NCBI GenBank assembly: GCA_964464635.1
Contig: CAYXGT010000013.1
Coordinates: 1 to 44,164, forward strand
DNA from: CAYLMG01 sp964464635
GTDB taxonomy: Bacteria; Planctomycetota; Phycisphaerae; Sedimentisphaerales; Anaerobacaceae
Length of the DNA: 44,164 nt
Reading direction: 5' to 3'
Positions 1 through 9,002 of the stretch are shown piece by piece. The number at the start of each line of letters is the position of its first letter. The stretch's first letter is position 1. Below the pieces are notes generated by a model. It searched no databases and had not been told where the DNA came from. It saw only the letters and a program-made list of their open reading frames with translations. A program made the position numbers and the translations under genes.

Positions 1-75
1 CTCGAAAGCTCTTTTCCTTGCGATGTTAATGCTATTTTCACTTTTTCTTCCTTTCACTTTTAGAGAAATATTTTT

Positions 76-441
76 CTAAAAACGTCTTCCGCGCCAACGA
101 CTTTTGCCACGACCGTGCCCAGGCATACCTTGTGGAATTTGCGGTAAAGAAGGACTTTCGATGGGACCTCCTTCAATACATATCGCTTTGCCTTCTGTTA
201 ACGCCTGAGCAATTTTTTTACGCGCTTCTGTATAGATACGGGTAACTGTCGGTCGCGATATACCCATTAATTCAGCGGCCTTTTCCTGGTCAAGGCCTTT
301 ATAATCAAGCAGGCGTATCGTCTCGAATTCATCAAGGCCGAGAAAAATCCACTCTAATGCTCTTGCGGGAATACCAGCCGGTTTATACACAACCGAAACA
401 GGCCAGCCTGAAATGAATCGGTTTTTAAAGGGTCTCGGCAT
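76..441 (-). CDS. DUF134 family DNA-binding protein
   Basis: A 121-aa protein of the DUF134 family, a small helix-turn-helix family of anaerobes and archaea. The family hallmarks are visible: N-terminal MPRP, a KPAGIP segment, an LDEFETIRLLD stretch, then a sigma-region-4-like helix-turn-helix around AAELMGISRPTVTRI (about residues 53-68). The ATG at 441 is preferred over a TTG 18 nt upstream because the family starts with MPRP and because a GGAG lies about 11 nt before this ATG. A long perfect palindrome sits directly upstream, which suggests autoregulation. Family members are often encoded near NifX/Mrp-type metal-cluster genes, but none is in this window. DNA binding is inferred from the fold; the target is unknown. 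Confidence 0.88.
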   Translation of the reverse strand: MPRPFKNRFISGWPVSVVYKPAGIPARALEWIFLGLDEFETIRLLDYKGLDQEKAAELMGISRPTVTRIYTEARKKIAQALTEGKAICIEGGPIESPSLPQIPQGMPGHGRGKSRWRGRRF

Positions 442-458
442 AATATTCAGATACTCCA

Positions 459-480
459 ATTATGAACATATGTTCATAAT
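459..480. promoter_or_regulatory. 22-bp perfect palindrome, candidate operator
   Basis: The left half ATTATGAACAT is followed directly by its exact reverse complement, so all 11 base pairs match. The site lies 17 bp before the DUF134 ATG and just downstream of a candidate -10 box, over the expected transcription start. A dimeric regulator bound here would block transcription. The DUF134 protein itself is the obvious candidate; that link is inference. Confidence 0.7.
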
Positions 481-481
481 C

Positions 482-510
482 ATTTTCGGCAAATTTCAGA
501 TATAAGTCAA
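482..510 (-). promoter_or_regulatory. Candidate sigma-70 promoter of the DUF134 gene
   Basis: On the minus strand TTGACT (510-505) and GAAAAT (487-482) are separated by 17 bp. The -35 box is good and the -10 box is mediocre. Its position just upstream of the palindrome and the gene supports it. Confidence 0.5.
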
Positions 511-532
511 GTGGAAAAATACATAAGCAGGA

Positions 533-557
533 TAAGTGCTTATTAGGTAAGTGCTTA
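533..557. repeat. Two direct copies of TAAGTGCTTA, 15-bp period
   Basis: TAAGTGCTTA occurs at 533-542 and again at 548-557, each copy nearly self-complementary. The pair lies upstream of the DUF134 promoter and downstream of the GH2 stop codon. It could be a regulator site or a decayed repeat; nothing more can be said. Confidence 0.45.
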
Positions 558-597
558 CAACTGAATAAATTTTTAGAGCTTACTATAGATGAAGTTA

Positions 598-3198
598 CTA
601 CTTAATTAAAATAACATAGTCCAGCGTATGTCTGGGAATGTTTATAGCATCACCTTCACGGCTCGGCCGACTCAATAGACAGCAGTCCGCAAGCACGCAG
701 TCCTGTCCGCGCCAGGTGGTTTTAACACCTGTGTCCTCAAAACCAGCAGAAGAAAGTGCCTGGCTTAGATTTGCAGCTTCCTTTTGCATTTGTTCATTGG
801 GCTCTCTCAAAGTAATTTTTGGAAAAGTGCCTGTTGAATAGAAAACATAGACCGTTGCATCAGCGTTCAGCCGTAAAGAGACGTCTGTTTTCATTTCAGG
901 GTCACTGAGTCGCCTTGTAGCAATCCAGGATGCTCCTACGACTTGCGATGGCAATGTATCAAAGGTGTTGTCCGATGAACCGTCAACATCATAGTAAAAT
1001 GGACCCTGACTTTCAACAGGACGGTTAATGAAGACGGCTGGATTGTCGGGATTGGAGCTTGTCAAATCGGCTACGAGGGCATTGTTGTCAGCCGGCATAG
1101 GTCCATCGGCAGGCTTTTGATAAATGACCATACTCCTGCTTAATCCCCTGTTGTCACGAACTTCGATGAGATTGCGTCCCGGGACAAGCGGAGTATCGAA
1201 AAAGAAAACGTTGTTAACTCTGATGCCGGGGACAGTCGTCGCCGTGCCGCCCCGCTGCCTTTTTTCACTATCGGGCAAACGATAGTCGCCATTGTTGAGT
1301 TTGCCCTTTCTGTTACCGTTAATTATGAGCTCGACTTCATTGGCATCAGAGTAAACCTTGATGCCGTTGTCTGGGGGAGTCTGCCTGAGGAAATGATGGC
1401 GGCCGCAAAGATGAAGAACAGGTTCATCGGAGCCGTAGAATGCCTGAAACAGGTAGTAAATATCCTTGGGCATACCCGCGAGTGTGATAATTCCCTTGGT
1501 GTTGCGGTTTTTCTTGAATTTGAGATTATAAAATTCGCGAAAATTCCACCATAAAAACATCGGGCGGTTATTGGGGTCATCAACGCAAACGGTTTGAAGA
1601 CGGTATTCGGCGAACATACCCGCATATTCCTCCGGCTCGAATTTGTCAACCGTCCATTTAATCAGGCCGTAAGGTATATGATGAGTAATCCAGGAGCCGG
1701 CGCCGGTTTCCGAGATAAACGTATTCTTTGTGCGGTCATTGAAGTCAGTATAATGCCCCCCATACCAGCCGTCATAGGTGTTGAAGGCGACGAAATCAGT
1801 ATATTCCGGATTATTTCTGTTAGCCGCGAATGTGACCAGCCGGGTGGAATCTTCCTCTCGAATAACAGCGGCGTATCGCGAGGCCACTTCCTGAATGGTT
1901 TCATTTCCGCTGCTCCAGAAAAGTATGCTGGGGTGATTCCAATTCTGGCGTACCATCTCGCGTGTTATGCGTTCACCATCGGCGGTTATATACTTTTCCT
2001 CATTACCAGGATCGTTCCAGAGCTGACCGGCCAGGCCGTTTTCCGCCCATACTGCAATTCCGGCTTCGTCGCCGATGGAGTATTCCAGTTGGCTATGAGG
2101 ATAGTGAGCCAAACGTACGGTATTAACACCCATATCAATCATCATATCCCATTCACGACGCAGGTCCTCGTCGGTCAGAGCGTTCCATTTGTGCTCGCTC
2201 TGGTGATGCTTATTGACACCGCGAACTCGGAACTCTCGGCCGTTAAGATAGAACTTATTGTCCCTGACGGCGATGGTTCGAAGACCTGTCCGCTCGGTGA
2301 CTGCATCGCTGAGCTTGCCGTCGTCCAGCAATTCGGTGCGTACGGTGTAAAGGTTGGGCTGGTCAATATCCCAGAGTCTGGGCCTTCTGATGACGCCGCT
2401 TGCGCTGATTGTGGCCTTTTCATTCGATTCAAGTTTTTTCTGTTTCTCGAAGCGCACATATTGTGCACCGCCGGGCCCGGTGACGATATGACGCACGGTA
2501 ACTTCAACTGCTTTCTCAAGAGGATTATACACTACGGTGCGCACATTAAGCACTGCCTGGTCGTCAGAGATGTTCGAAGGCGTGATATAAACTCCACAGG
2601 AGCCTAGGTCCGGGCAGATGTGAACCGCGCCGGTCTTGATAAGCCAGACCTTGCGGTAGAGACCGCCGTTAATGTAATAAAGCGTTGAACGGGACAAACA
2701 GTCTGCAGATTCACTGTCGCGGTTGCTTACACGCAGCATCAATGTGTTGGTTTTTCCGAACTCAACGGCCGGCGTCAGGTCAAAAGCTGCGGCGGTGTAG
2801 GCACCGCGATGTTTACCGATGTGCTGACCGTTGACAAAAACGTCCTTGACCGTAGCAGCTCCTTCAAGCAAGAGATAGAAACGCTTGCCTTTATCACGGG
2901 AAGCTGCCTTAAAAGTTTTGCGATACCAGCCGGCTGATTCATCAGGCAAGCCTGACTGACGAAACACATGAGGTATTGTAAGCTCTGTCCAGTCAGCGTC
3001 TTGCGGCGGTGTGGGCTCATTGCCGTCGGGAGCATTGTCCTGGCAAAAATCCCACTCGACAAGCGCTATCATTTGCCGTGGTCCCTTTTTGTCAAACAAT
3101 TGAAGGTGTTTTCCTGTTGTGCACCCGCTAATGCACAAGAAAGAAATAATCAGAAAGCAGGTAAATTTCGAATACTGATTTATCAGATTCCGCACCAT
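598..3198 (-). CDS. GH2 family glycoside hydrolase, lipoprotein (beta-galactosidase-like)
   Basis: An 866-aa exported glycosidase. A lipoprotein signal ends in ISGC, with Cys26 as the lipidation site. Domain order: GH2 sugar-binding jelly roll (about 45-190), immunoglobulin-like sandwich (about 200-310), TIM barrel (about 312-600), then accessory beta domains. The barrel shows RGVNKHHQ, the acid/base Glu433 in WSSGNE and the nucleophile Glu497 in ISETG, so it should be an active retaining enzyme. The ATG has AAAGGAG about 10 nt upstream. It is the last gene of a leftward cluster with GH106-like and GH3 genes, 34 bp after the GH106 stop. Beta-galactosidase is the commonest activity of this type, but beta-glucuronidase or another GH2 specificity cannot be excluded. 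In context it may trim galactan or arabinogalactan side chains. Confidence 0.9.
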   Translation of the reverse strand: MVRNLINQYSKFTCFLIISFLCISGCTTGKHLQLFDKKGPRQMIALVEWDFCQDNAPDGNEPTPPQDADWTELTIPHVFRQSGLPDESAGWYRKTFKAASRDKGKRFYLLLEGAATVKDVFVNGQHIGKHRGAYTAAAFDLTPAVEFGKTNTLMLRVSNRDSESADCLSRSTLYYINGGLYRKVWLIKTGAVHICPDLGSCGVYITPSNISDDQAVLNVRTVVYNPLEKAVEVTVRHIVTGPGGAQYVRFEKQKKLESNEKATISASGVIRRPRLWDIDQPNLYTVRTELLDDGKLSDAVTERTGLRTIAVRDNKFYLNGREFRVRGVNKHHQSEHKWNALTDEDLRREWDMMIDMGVNTVRLAHYPHSQLEYSIGDEAGIAVWAENGLAGQLWNDPGNEEKYITADGERITREMVRQNWNHPSILFWSSGNETIQEVASRYAAVIREEDSTRLVTFAANRNNPEYTDFVAFNTYDGWYGGHYTDFNDRTKNTFISETGAGSWITHHIPYGLIKWTVDKFEPEEYAGMFAEYRLQTVCVDDPNNRPMFLWWNFREFYNLKFKKNRNTKGIITLAGMPKDIYYLFQAFYGSDEPVLHLCGRHHFLRQTPPDNGIKVYSDANEVELIINGNRKGKLNNGDYRLPDSEKRQRGGTATTVPGIRVNNVFFFDTPLVPGRNLIEVRDNRGLSRSMVIYQKPADGPMPADNNALVADLTSSNPDNPAVFINRPVESQGPFYYDVDGSSDNTFDTLPSQVVGASWIATRRLSDPEMKTDVSLRLNADATVYVFYSTGTFPKITLREPNEQMQKEAANLSQALSSAGFEDTGVKTTWRGQDCVLADCCLLSRPSREGDAINIPRHTLDYVILIK

Positions 3199-3232
3199 AG
3201 TGACATACTCCTTTCGTCATAAATAGAATCGG

Positions 3233-6200
3233 TTACATACCTGTCAAATCTTTTTCAAACCGTTGATATGCATTCAAACGCACCGGTCCGAACAAGCCTG
3301 ATTCAAGGCGCTGCTTTTCACGGTCGGTTGATCCCTGATGCCACCACCCGGCCCTGGCGTTTTCAAGCATACTATCCGGTGTATCCCAATAGGCCTCGTT
3401 GGCCCTTAGGTTTGAGACGATAACAGAAATCTTGTTCACACCCGGTTTTACACAGTCGGTGATGTCGGCTGAAAACTCGCCCCAGGGGAAATATTTGACC
3501 AGCTTATCGTTGACCCAGAGCTCGGCAAACCAGTTGACCTTGCCGAGATCAAGGATAATCTTCGTTTCCGGATTGATGTATTTTTCAGTAAGATTGATTT
3601 CTTGTGAATAAATTCCTCGTCCCGAGAACCAAGCCAGACCATATTCAGTCCAGTCGGCAAGCTTTACAGGTTCCGGTTTGCAAATCACATTCAGCGACTC
3701 CTGTAATCCGTCAGTCAATTGAGAAAATACGCATTTAATTGCCAGAACAATCCCGGTGTGCTCTTTTAAACTGCTTAAATCTATTATGCCGTTAACCGGT
3801 TTGAACTGTTTTCCATTTATATAGAATGTCAGTTGTCCCGAGTATTCGGGTAAGATTATTTTCTGCGTGCCGGCCGGCAAAATCTGCCTGTACCATCCTG
3901 TAACAGGATACTGGATTGACCTGCCGGGAAATGCTGCTTGTCCAAGACTGCCCATCGGTGGTTTGCAAACCTCAAAGGCATTTTCTGTGCCTCTATCAAG
4001 CTCAACTGTCCAGGTTTTGTTTGATAAAATAAGGTATCGTGCTTTTGTCGTCTGTATATAGCCCTCAACAAGCAAACTTTTGTTTCTCGGCACTTCTACT
4101 TTAATGGAATTTTCACCTGCTTTCAAAAATGAAGCGATGTCAAAGCTGCGTGCCTCTGAAGAGTTGCGAGACTCACCCGCCTGCTTTTGATTAATAAGCA
4201 AACGAAATGAAGGGTCGGCAATCACGGTCAGGGAAGCACTTTCGAGGTTGCCTTCGATATTAACAGTTTTTTTGAATACCGCTGTATCGCCGCCGAGAGA
4301 AGGAAAATGATGGCTTGTGTCGAAACTTACGATTTGACAGGCGTTCCACGTGCTCAGATACCTTTCGCCGCCCCTGATTTGGCTGAACCTGCCGGTCAGT
4401 ATAACAGTCGCCCACTGACTATCGTCGTAACCGGGCGTTTTTCTATCGTCACCCTGCTCACCAAAGACAGTATAGAATTTTATAACGGGCAGAGCCAGTG
4501 TCTCTTCGCTGACGTTGTCGGTCCAGACATCATCGATTTGTTTGCCTACGGGCATAAAATTCCATAATCCATCCAGTTCTATGGATTGCAGTCTTTGTCG
4601 GCTTTCGGTTTCGGAGGCCAAAATATCAGCATTCTGTACCAGCTTGTCACCGGGGACAAATGCAATGTAAAATGCCTGCCAGGGTTTGAAATCAAGGACA
4701 AACTCCATGCGTTTGTCCTTGGCCAGACAATTTAGGTTTGTCACCTCTCCTGTTTCAATATCAAGCATATAGGAGACACCATAGTCTGGAAAACTAAGGT
4801 GGTAACGGGTATCTGTTTTGCTTTCATTCATCAACAGGTAAAAGGTAACCTGGCCGGCTTGCCTCTGGTGAAAACGAAGAATGGACTCATCGCCTGAAAT
4901 AATACGGATTTCTTCAGGAATATGCTGTTTAGCAATTACGGGAAGGTTGACCATACGGCTTGAGTAGTAAGCGTATCCGCCTTTTTCATTTTTTTTGCTC
5001 GTATAGGGCTTATAACTTTTTATATCGACATGATAATACTCCCCGCGGGCATATCTGGAGTCAATGCCGAATAGCTGTGACATACTGACTGTGTTTTCTT
5101 CACCAGGGCGGTTGAGTATTCCGGGAATTCTTCCGAGAGCGACAACTACGCCGCCATCATTAACAAATTCTTTTATCTTTTCTGCTATTTGTTGTGTGAT
5201 AGTAGTTAAGGAAGGAAGAACCAGGACGGAATAACCTTCATTTTGTAATTTGATTTTGCCCTCCTTACAATCGGCGGCAACCAGCGAAGCAGGATTTATG
5301 ATATCGTAATCGATAAAACCGTTCAGCAAGACATCCTGCACCTCAATGAAATAACGTGTGTCACTATCTCCGTTGTAGCCTGCTATCCACTGGTCGGTCA
5401 GCGGATTCAGCAGGGCAACGTGACATATATGATGTCCCTGCGAATTCATAAAAGAGATTCTTCTGCCGTAGTCAGCCAGCGGTTTAAAATATTTCCAGTA
5501 TGGATTCCTGAAGAACCAGCTTGGCGGCCAGTCCTCGACTGCATCGGCTGTATCGATAGAATAATGAAACAGATGAGGGATGAAAAAGTTCAGGCCGCAA
5601 ACACCGAACCGTGCAAAACCGTAGCGGTATTCCTCCGGTGTAATCATATAACCGCCGCCGCCCATTGCTTCGACTCCGACACGCGTCTGTCCGTGGAGAT
5701 GAGCGGCGCTTGCCACCTGCTTGAGCTTGAACGAATCGATATAACGCGGGAATCCGTAGCGGAATTCTTCGTTGTCCGTGGCCGGGCGCGATATGCTGCC
5801 AATGGTCTTAATATAATCGCCCTGCCGTTTATATGCATCCGTGTATTCCTCGGTATGACCTGTCACCCAGATATTGTGCTTTTTGCACCACGAATTATAT
5901 TGTTCGAACCACGCCTTGTAATATCTTTCAGACACTTCATCGAGAAAATCATAATTCACGCGGGCAGTATTCTCACTGTTGAGAACAAGTGAAGGTAAAT
6001 CGTCGAGCAGGTCATATCCTTTTCTTTTTTGAAAGGTTTGGGTAAGGTCATCTGTCCAGGGCAGGACGTTTCTTCCGTTAGGTCTGAAAAATATTTCATC
6101 GAAAAATACGCCGGGTATAGTATTTCCGAAATATTTGCCGAAACGCCGAAAGTATTCCTCGTGGGTAATATCGATAAATGCGGCGACGGCATTCGGGTCG

Positions 6201-6865
6201 AGATAATCGATTTGCCTGTCGCGGTCTTCGATCATTGTAAATGTCAGAATAGTCCAGTCACCCCGGGGAATCCTAAAGGTGTCGCCTTTACGGTCAGTAA
6301 TGTCCCTTTGAGAGGAAGCCCTGAATCTATCGTTACTGCTCAGCCGAACGGCAAAAATCTTAAGGGCATCGGAATCAGGAACAATGTATTCAGCCGGACC
6401 TGTAATACGGGTAGTATCGTATTGCAAACCTTTTTTTATGAATTCCTTTGGATTACGTTCGAGTGTGCGGCCGCCGGCACTGCCGCTGGGCCATTTGTCT
6501 TCGTCGTATAAGCAGGCAAGAAAGCCCTTCTGGTTTGAATATTCGACGGCTGTTTCAACAGCTTTCCACCAGCCTTCGGAAAAATAAGGTGTTTCGCCTT
6601 TATCGATGCCCGCACGCGCATGCATAAAGGCGCCGTAAACGCCTTTGTCCATCATCAGGTCAATCTGCCTTTTCAATTCGTTCGGCTCGAGTGTTCCGTT
6701 CCACGACCATAACGGGATTATGGAATACTCTCTGGGCGGATTCTTAAAATTATCGAATATCTCATTCTTAACAGGCTCATCAACAGCAAAAAGGCAGGAT
6801 GACAGCAATGAAGAAAAAATCACTAAAAATAAAATTGCGAAATACCCTGTTCCCATTGACTTCAT
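3233..6865 (-). CDS. GH106-like alpha-L-rhamnosidase family protein
   Basis: A 1210-aa exported protein resembling GH106-type alpha-L-rhamnosidases. The N-terminus is a signal sequence with a possible lipobox LSSC (Cys24). Family features include IIPLWSWNGTL near residue 45, a CLYDEDKWPSG segment, a TIM-barrel region with FFDEIFF, and a glutamine-amidotransferase-like domain containing FVNDGGVVVALG. Two beta-sandwich domains follow, the last being GH2-like (around LWVNDKLV and ITDCVKPGVNKI). The ATG at 6865 has no good ribosome site; a TAAAAT box lies 7 nt before it, so a nearly leaderless internal transcript is possible. It is 77 bp downstream of the GH3 gene. It would remove terminal rhamnose from rhamnogalacturonan or similar glycans. 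The family also holds uncharacterised members, so the exact linkage is uncertain. Confidence 0.82.
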   Translation of the reverse strand: MKSMGTGYFAILFLVIFSSLLSSCLFAVDEPVKNEIFDNFKNPPREYSIIPLWSWNGTLEPNELKRQIDLMMDKGVYGAFMHARAGIDKGETPYFSEGWWKAVETAVEYSNQKGFLACLYDEDKWPSGSAGGRTLERNPKEFIKKGLQYDTTRITGPAEYIVPDSDALKIFAVRLSSNDRFRASSQRDITDRKGDTFRIPRGDWTILTFTMIEDRDRQIDYLDPNAVAAFIDITHEEYFRRFGKYFGNTIPGVFFDEIFFRPNGRNVLPWTDDLTQTFQKRKGYDLLDDLPSLVLNSENTARVNYDFLDEVSERYYKAWFEQYNSWCKKHNIWVTGHTEEYTDAYKRQGDYIKTIGSISRPATDNEEFRYGFPRYIDSFKLKQVASAAHLHGQTRVGVEAMGGGGYMITPEEYRYGFARFGVCGLNFFIPHLFHYSIDTADAVEDWPPSWFFRNPYWKYFKPLADYGRRISFMNSQGHHICHVALLNPLTDQWIAGYNGDSDTRYFIEVQDVLLNGFIDYDIINPASLVAADCKEGKIKLQNEGYSVLVLPSLTTITQQIAEKIKEFVNDGGVVVALGRIPGILNRPGEENTVSMSQLFGIDSRYARGEYYHVDIKSYKPYTSKKNEKGGYAYYSSRMVNLPVIAKQHIPEEIRIISGDESILRFHQRQAGQVTFYLLMNESKTDTRYHLSFPDYGVSYMLDIETGEVTNLNCLAKDKRMEFVLDFKPWQAFYIAFVPGDKLVQNADILASETESRQRLQSIELDGLWNFMPVGKQIDDVWTDNVSEETLALPVIKFYTVFGEQGDDRKTPGYDDSQWATVILTGRFSQIRGGERYLSTWNACQIVSFDTSHHFPSLGGDTAVFKKTVNIEGNLESASLTVIADPSFRLLINQKQAGESRNSSEARSFDIASFLKAGENSIKVEVPRNKSLLVEGYIQTTKARYLILSNKTWTVELDRGTENAFEVCKPPMGSLGQAAFPGRSIQYPVTGWYRQILPAGTQKIILPEYSGQLTFYINGKQFKPVNGIIDLSSLKEHTGIVLAIKCVFSQLTDGLQESLNVICKPEPVKLADWTEYGLAWFSGRGIYSQEINLTEKYINPETKIILDLGKVNWFAELWVNDKLVKYFPWGEFSADITDCVKPGVNKISVIVSNLRANEAYWDTPDSMLENARAGWWHQGSTDREKQRLESGLFGPVRLNAYQRFEKDLTGM

Positions 6866-6942
6866 AAAAGCGATTTTATCACAAATCAGTGAAATTTCCC
6901 AAAAAAAGACTGATTATTTTTCAGCGCGGTATGAGGATTTTT

Positions 6943-8784
6943 TTAATATGTCAGGCCGTAACCGTATTTGAAAAGCGGCTCATCATTGCTGTCAGAGATA
7001 TGAATCGGAATCTGAGAAACCGAGCGAGGCCAGGTATAAGAAAGTCTCCCTGTCGGTTTATAATCGCCAAACAGTACATCGGCGATACCGTGGCCCTCCG
7101 TTCCCGGCAGCCAGGCAGCAATAAACGCATCAGCCTGCTCGAGCACATCATTTATAATAATAGGCCGGCCTGAGAAAAGAATTACAACAACGGGAATACC
7201 AGCCTTGTTCAGGTTAGAGACAGCCTCAATATCTTCTTTCGAAAGTACGGGATTGGCGGTATCGCCGAGGCCTTCGGCGTAAGGCTTCTCGCCGATGACA
7301 ACAATACCGATATCGGCACCTTCTGCCGATGTACCGTCCTGCGAAAAAGTTACCTCTGTTTGGGCTGATACTGTGTTCTTTATAGCCTGCAGAACCGTGG
7401 TTCCTCCCGTCGTTACATTGCCGCTTCTGCCCTGCCAGTGAATTGTCCAGCCGCCGCACTGGTTGCCGATATCGTCTGCGCTCATACCACTAACGTGAAT
7501 GCGCTTAATCTTCTTTGAGATTGGTAAAGTATTATTATTGTTCTTGAGCAATACCAGTGATTTGCGAACCGCCTGCCGTGCAATCTCCCTGTGCTCGGCT
7601 GAGCCGAACTTTTTATGCAAGCTCCTGTCGGCAAAAATAGAAGCGTTTTTTTCCATAAGACCCATAGCGAACTTTACCCGCAGGATTCGTGTTACAGCAT
7701 CGTCGATACGCGAGACAGGCACTCTGCCTTCTTCGACCAGCTCTTTGAGATTCTTTATAAACTCGCGGTACCTTCGTGGCTCCATAGCCATATCCATACC
7801 CGCATTGATTGATTTCTCAACGGCAGTCTTGTAATCAGGGTCTATTTGGCCAATCGCAGTGTAGTCGGAAATCAAAAAGCCCTCAAAGCCCAGCTCTTCT
7901 TTAAGTATTTCCGTCAGCAGATGTTTATTCGCCGAGCACTTCAGGCCGTTCCATCTGCTGTATGAGGGCATAATAGAGCCGACGCCTGCACGGACGGCTG
8001 CTACGTAAGGCAAAATATGGATTTTGCGAAACGTCTGTTCATCTACGCGCGTGTCACCCTGGTCAAGCATTTTTGTTTGTTTTGCCGAGCCGAATTCAGT
8101 TCCGCCGTCTCCGGCGAAATGTTTGGCGCAGGCAAGAATAGAAAACGGACTGCTCAAATCAGAACCCTGGTAACCACGAACAGCGGCTTCGCCGAGAGTT
8201 TTTACAAGCTCGGGATTTTCAGAGAAACCTTCATAAGTCCTGCCCCAGCGAATATCCTGCGGAACCGTTACGCAGGGAGAAAATGTCCAGTTAATACCGG
8301 TAGCGCAAACTTCAAGAGCAGTAATACGAGCTACCTTTTCAACCAGCTCGGGGTCCCTTGTACAGCCGAGGCCTATGTTGTGAGGAAAAATTACCGCACC
8401 GGTGACATTGCTATGTCCGTGAACCGCATCAATGCCATAGAGAAGCGGGATACCAAGGCGTGTTTTCAATGCCCGTTTCTGGTAACTATCATAAAGGTCA
8501 GTCCATGCTGAAAGGCCATTTCCCTGATTAGGGTCGGCGGCGCCGCCGCTGAGAATAGAGCCGAGATAATACTTATCAACATCTGCTATGTCCCTGAGCC
8601 CTCCGTGTTCGGCCTGTGTCATCTGACCGATTTTTTCATCGAGGGTCATTTTTGAAAGCAGCTCTTTAACCTGCGGGTCATAAAAGGATAAAGGCTTATT
8701 TCGAGCAGTTGCCGATAGAGTGCTGCAGGATGCAACAAATAAGATAATCATCGCAGCACAACATATAGAATATAATTTCTTCAT
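6943..8784 (-). CDS. GH3 family beta-glycosidase, lipoprotein
   Basis: A 613-aa GH3 enzyme with lipoprotein signal VASC (Cys20). The N-terminal barrel has LLYGIDAVHGH and KHFAGDGG. The catalytic nucleophile is Asp307 in FLISDYTA. The C-terminal alpha/beta sandwich contains VVIGEKPYAEGLGD and VVILFSGRP and ends at YGYGLTY, the usual end of the compact two-domain GH3 form (like barley exoglucanase). A GAGGAAA motif lies 8-14 nt before the ATG. It is the first gene of the leftward glycosidase cluster and diverges from the uronate operon across about 218 bp. Beta-glucosidase or beta-xylosidase are the likeliest activities; the substrate cannot be read from sequence. Confidence 0.93.
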   Translation of the reverse strand: MKKLYSICCAAMIILFVASCSTLSATARNKPLSFYDPQVKELLSKMTLDEKIGQMTQAEHGGLRDIADVDKYYLGSILSGGAADPNQGNGLSAWTDLYDSYQKRALKTRLGIPLLYGIDAVHGHSNVTGAVIFPHNIGLGCTRDPELVEKVARITALEVCATGINWTFSPCVTVPQDIRWGRTYEGFSENPELVKTLGEAAVRGYQGSDLSSPFSILACAKHFAGDGGTEFGSAKQTKMLDQGDTRVDEQTFRKIHILPYVAAVRAGVGSIMPSYSRWNGLKCSANKHLLTEILKEELGFEGFLISDYTAIGQIDPDYKTAVEKSINAGMDMAMEPRRYREFIKNLKELVEEGRVPVSRIDDAVTRILRVKFAMGLMEKNASIFADRSLHKKFGSAEHREIARQAVRKSLVLLKNNNNTLPISKKIKRIHVSGMSADDIGNQCGGWTIHWQGRSGNVTTGGTTVLQAIKNTVSAQTEVTFSQDGTSAEGADIGIVVIGEKPYAEGLGDTANPVLSKEDIEAVSNLNKAGIPVVVILFSGRPIIINDVLEQADAFIAAWLPGTEGHGIADVLFGDYKPTGRLSYTWPRSVSQIPIHISDSNDEPLFKYGYGLTY

Positions 8785-8922
8785 TTCTGAATTTCCTCAA
8801 ATTGCATCTTTGTTTATTTATAAAGATTTATGCAAAATCCTTTAACTTCTTTTAGATTGAAATTTACAGGAATTTAGAGAATAAATCAATATCAAAATCG
8901 ACAGGAAAGCTTATCTTTAGGC

Positions 8923-8950
8923 TTGTAAAACTCATATTCAGGGATAAAAT
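8923..8950 (+). promoter_or_regulatory. Candidate sigma-70 promoter of the uronate operon
   Basis: TTGTAA (8923-8928) and TAAAAT (8945-8950) are separated by 16 bp, predicting a start near 8957 and a leader of about 45 nt before the ATG at 9003. The left arm of a 12-bp inverted repeat lies inside the spacer, as expected for a regulated promoter. Confidence 0.55.
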
Positions 8951-8974
8951 ATCGTTCACGCGCCCTGAATATGA
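8932..8974. promoter_or_regulatory. 12-bp inverted repeat, candidate operator of the uronate operon
   Basis: TCATATTCAGGG (8932-8943) and its exact reverse complement CCCTGAATATGA (8963-8974) are separated by 19 bp, so the arms are 31 bp apart, about three helical turns. One arm is in the promoter spacer and the other just after the predicted start. It could bind a dimeric or tetrameric repressor sensing a uronate intermediate, or form an mRNA hairpin. No regulator gene lies beside it. Confidence 0.65.
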
Positions 8975-9002
8975 TGCATAAAGTTTTTTAAGGAGTCAAA
9001 TT

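Noticed and set aside
1594..2607. A 337-codon plus-strand frame inside the GH2 gene
   Set aside because: It lies antisense to a gene with clear GH2 catalytic motifs, has no recognisable domain and no ribosome site. The same holds for the long antisense frames at 5420-5992, 6029-6511 and 8017-8511.
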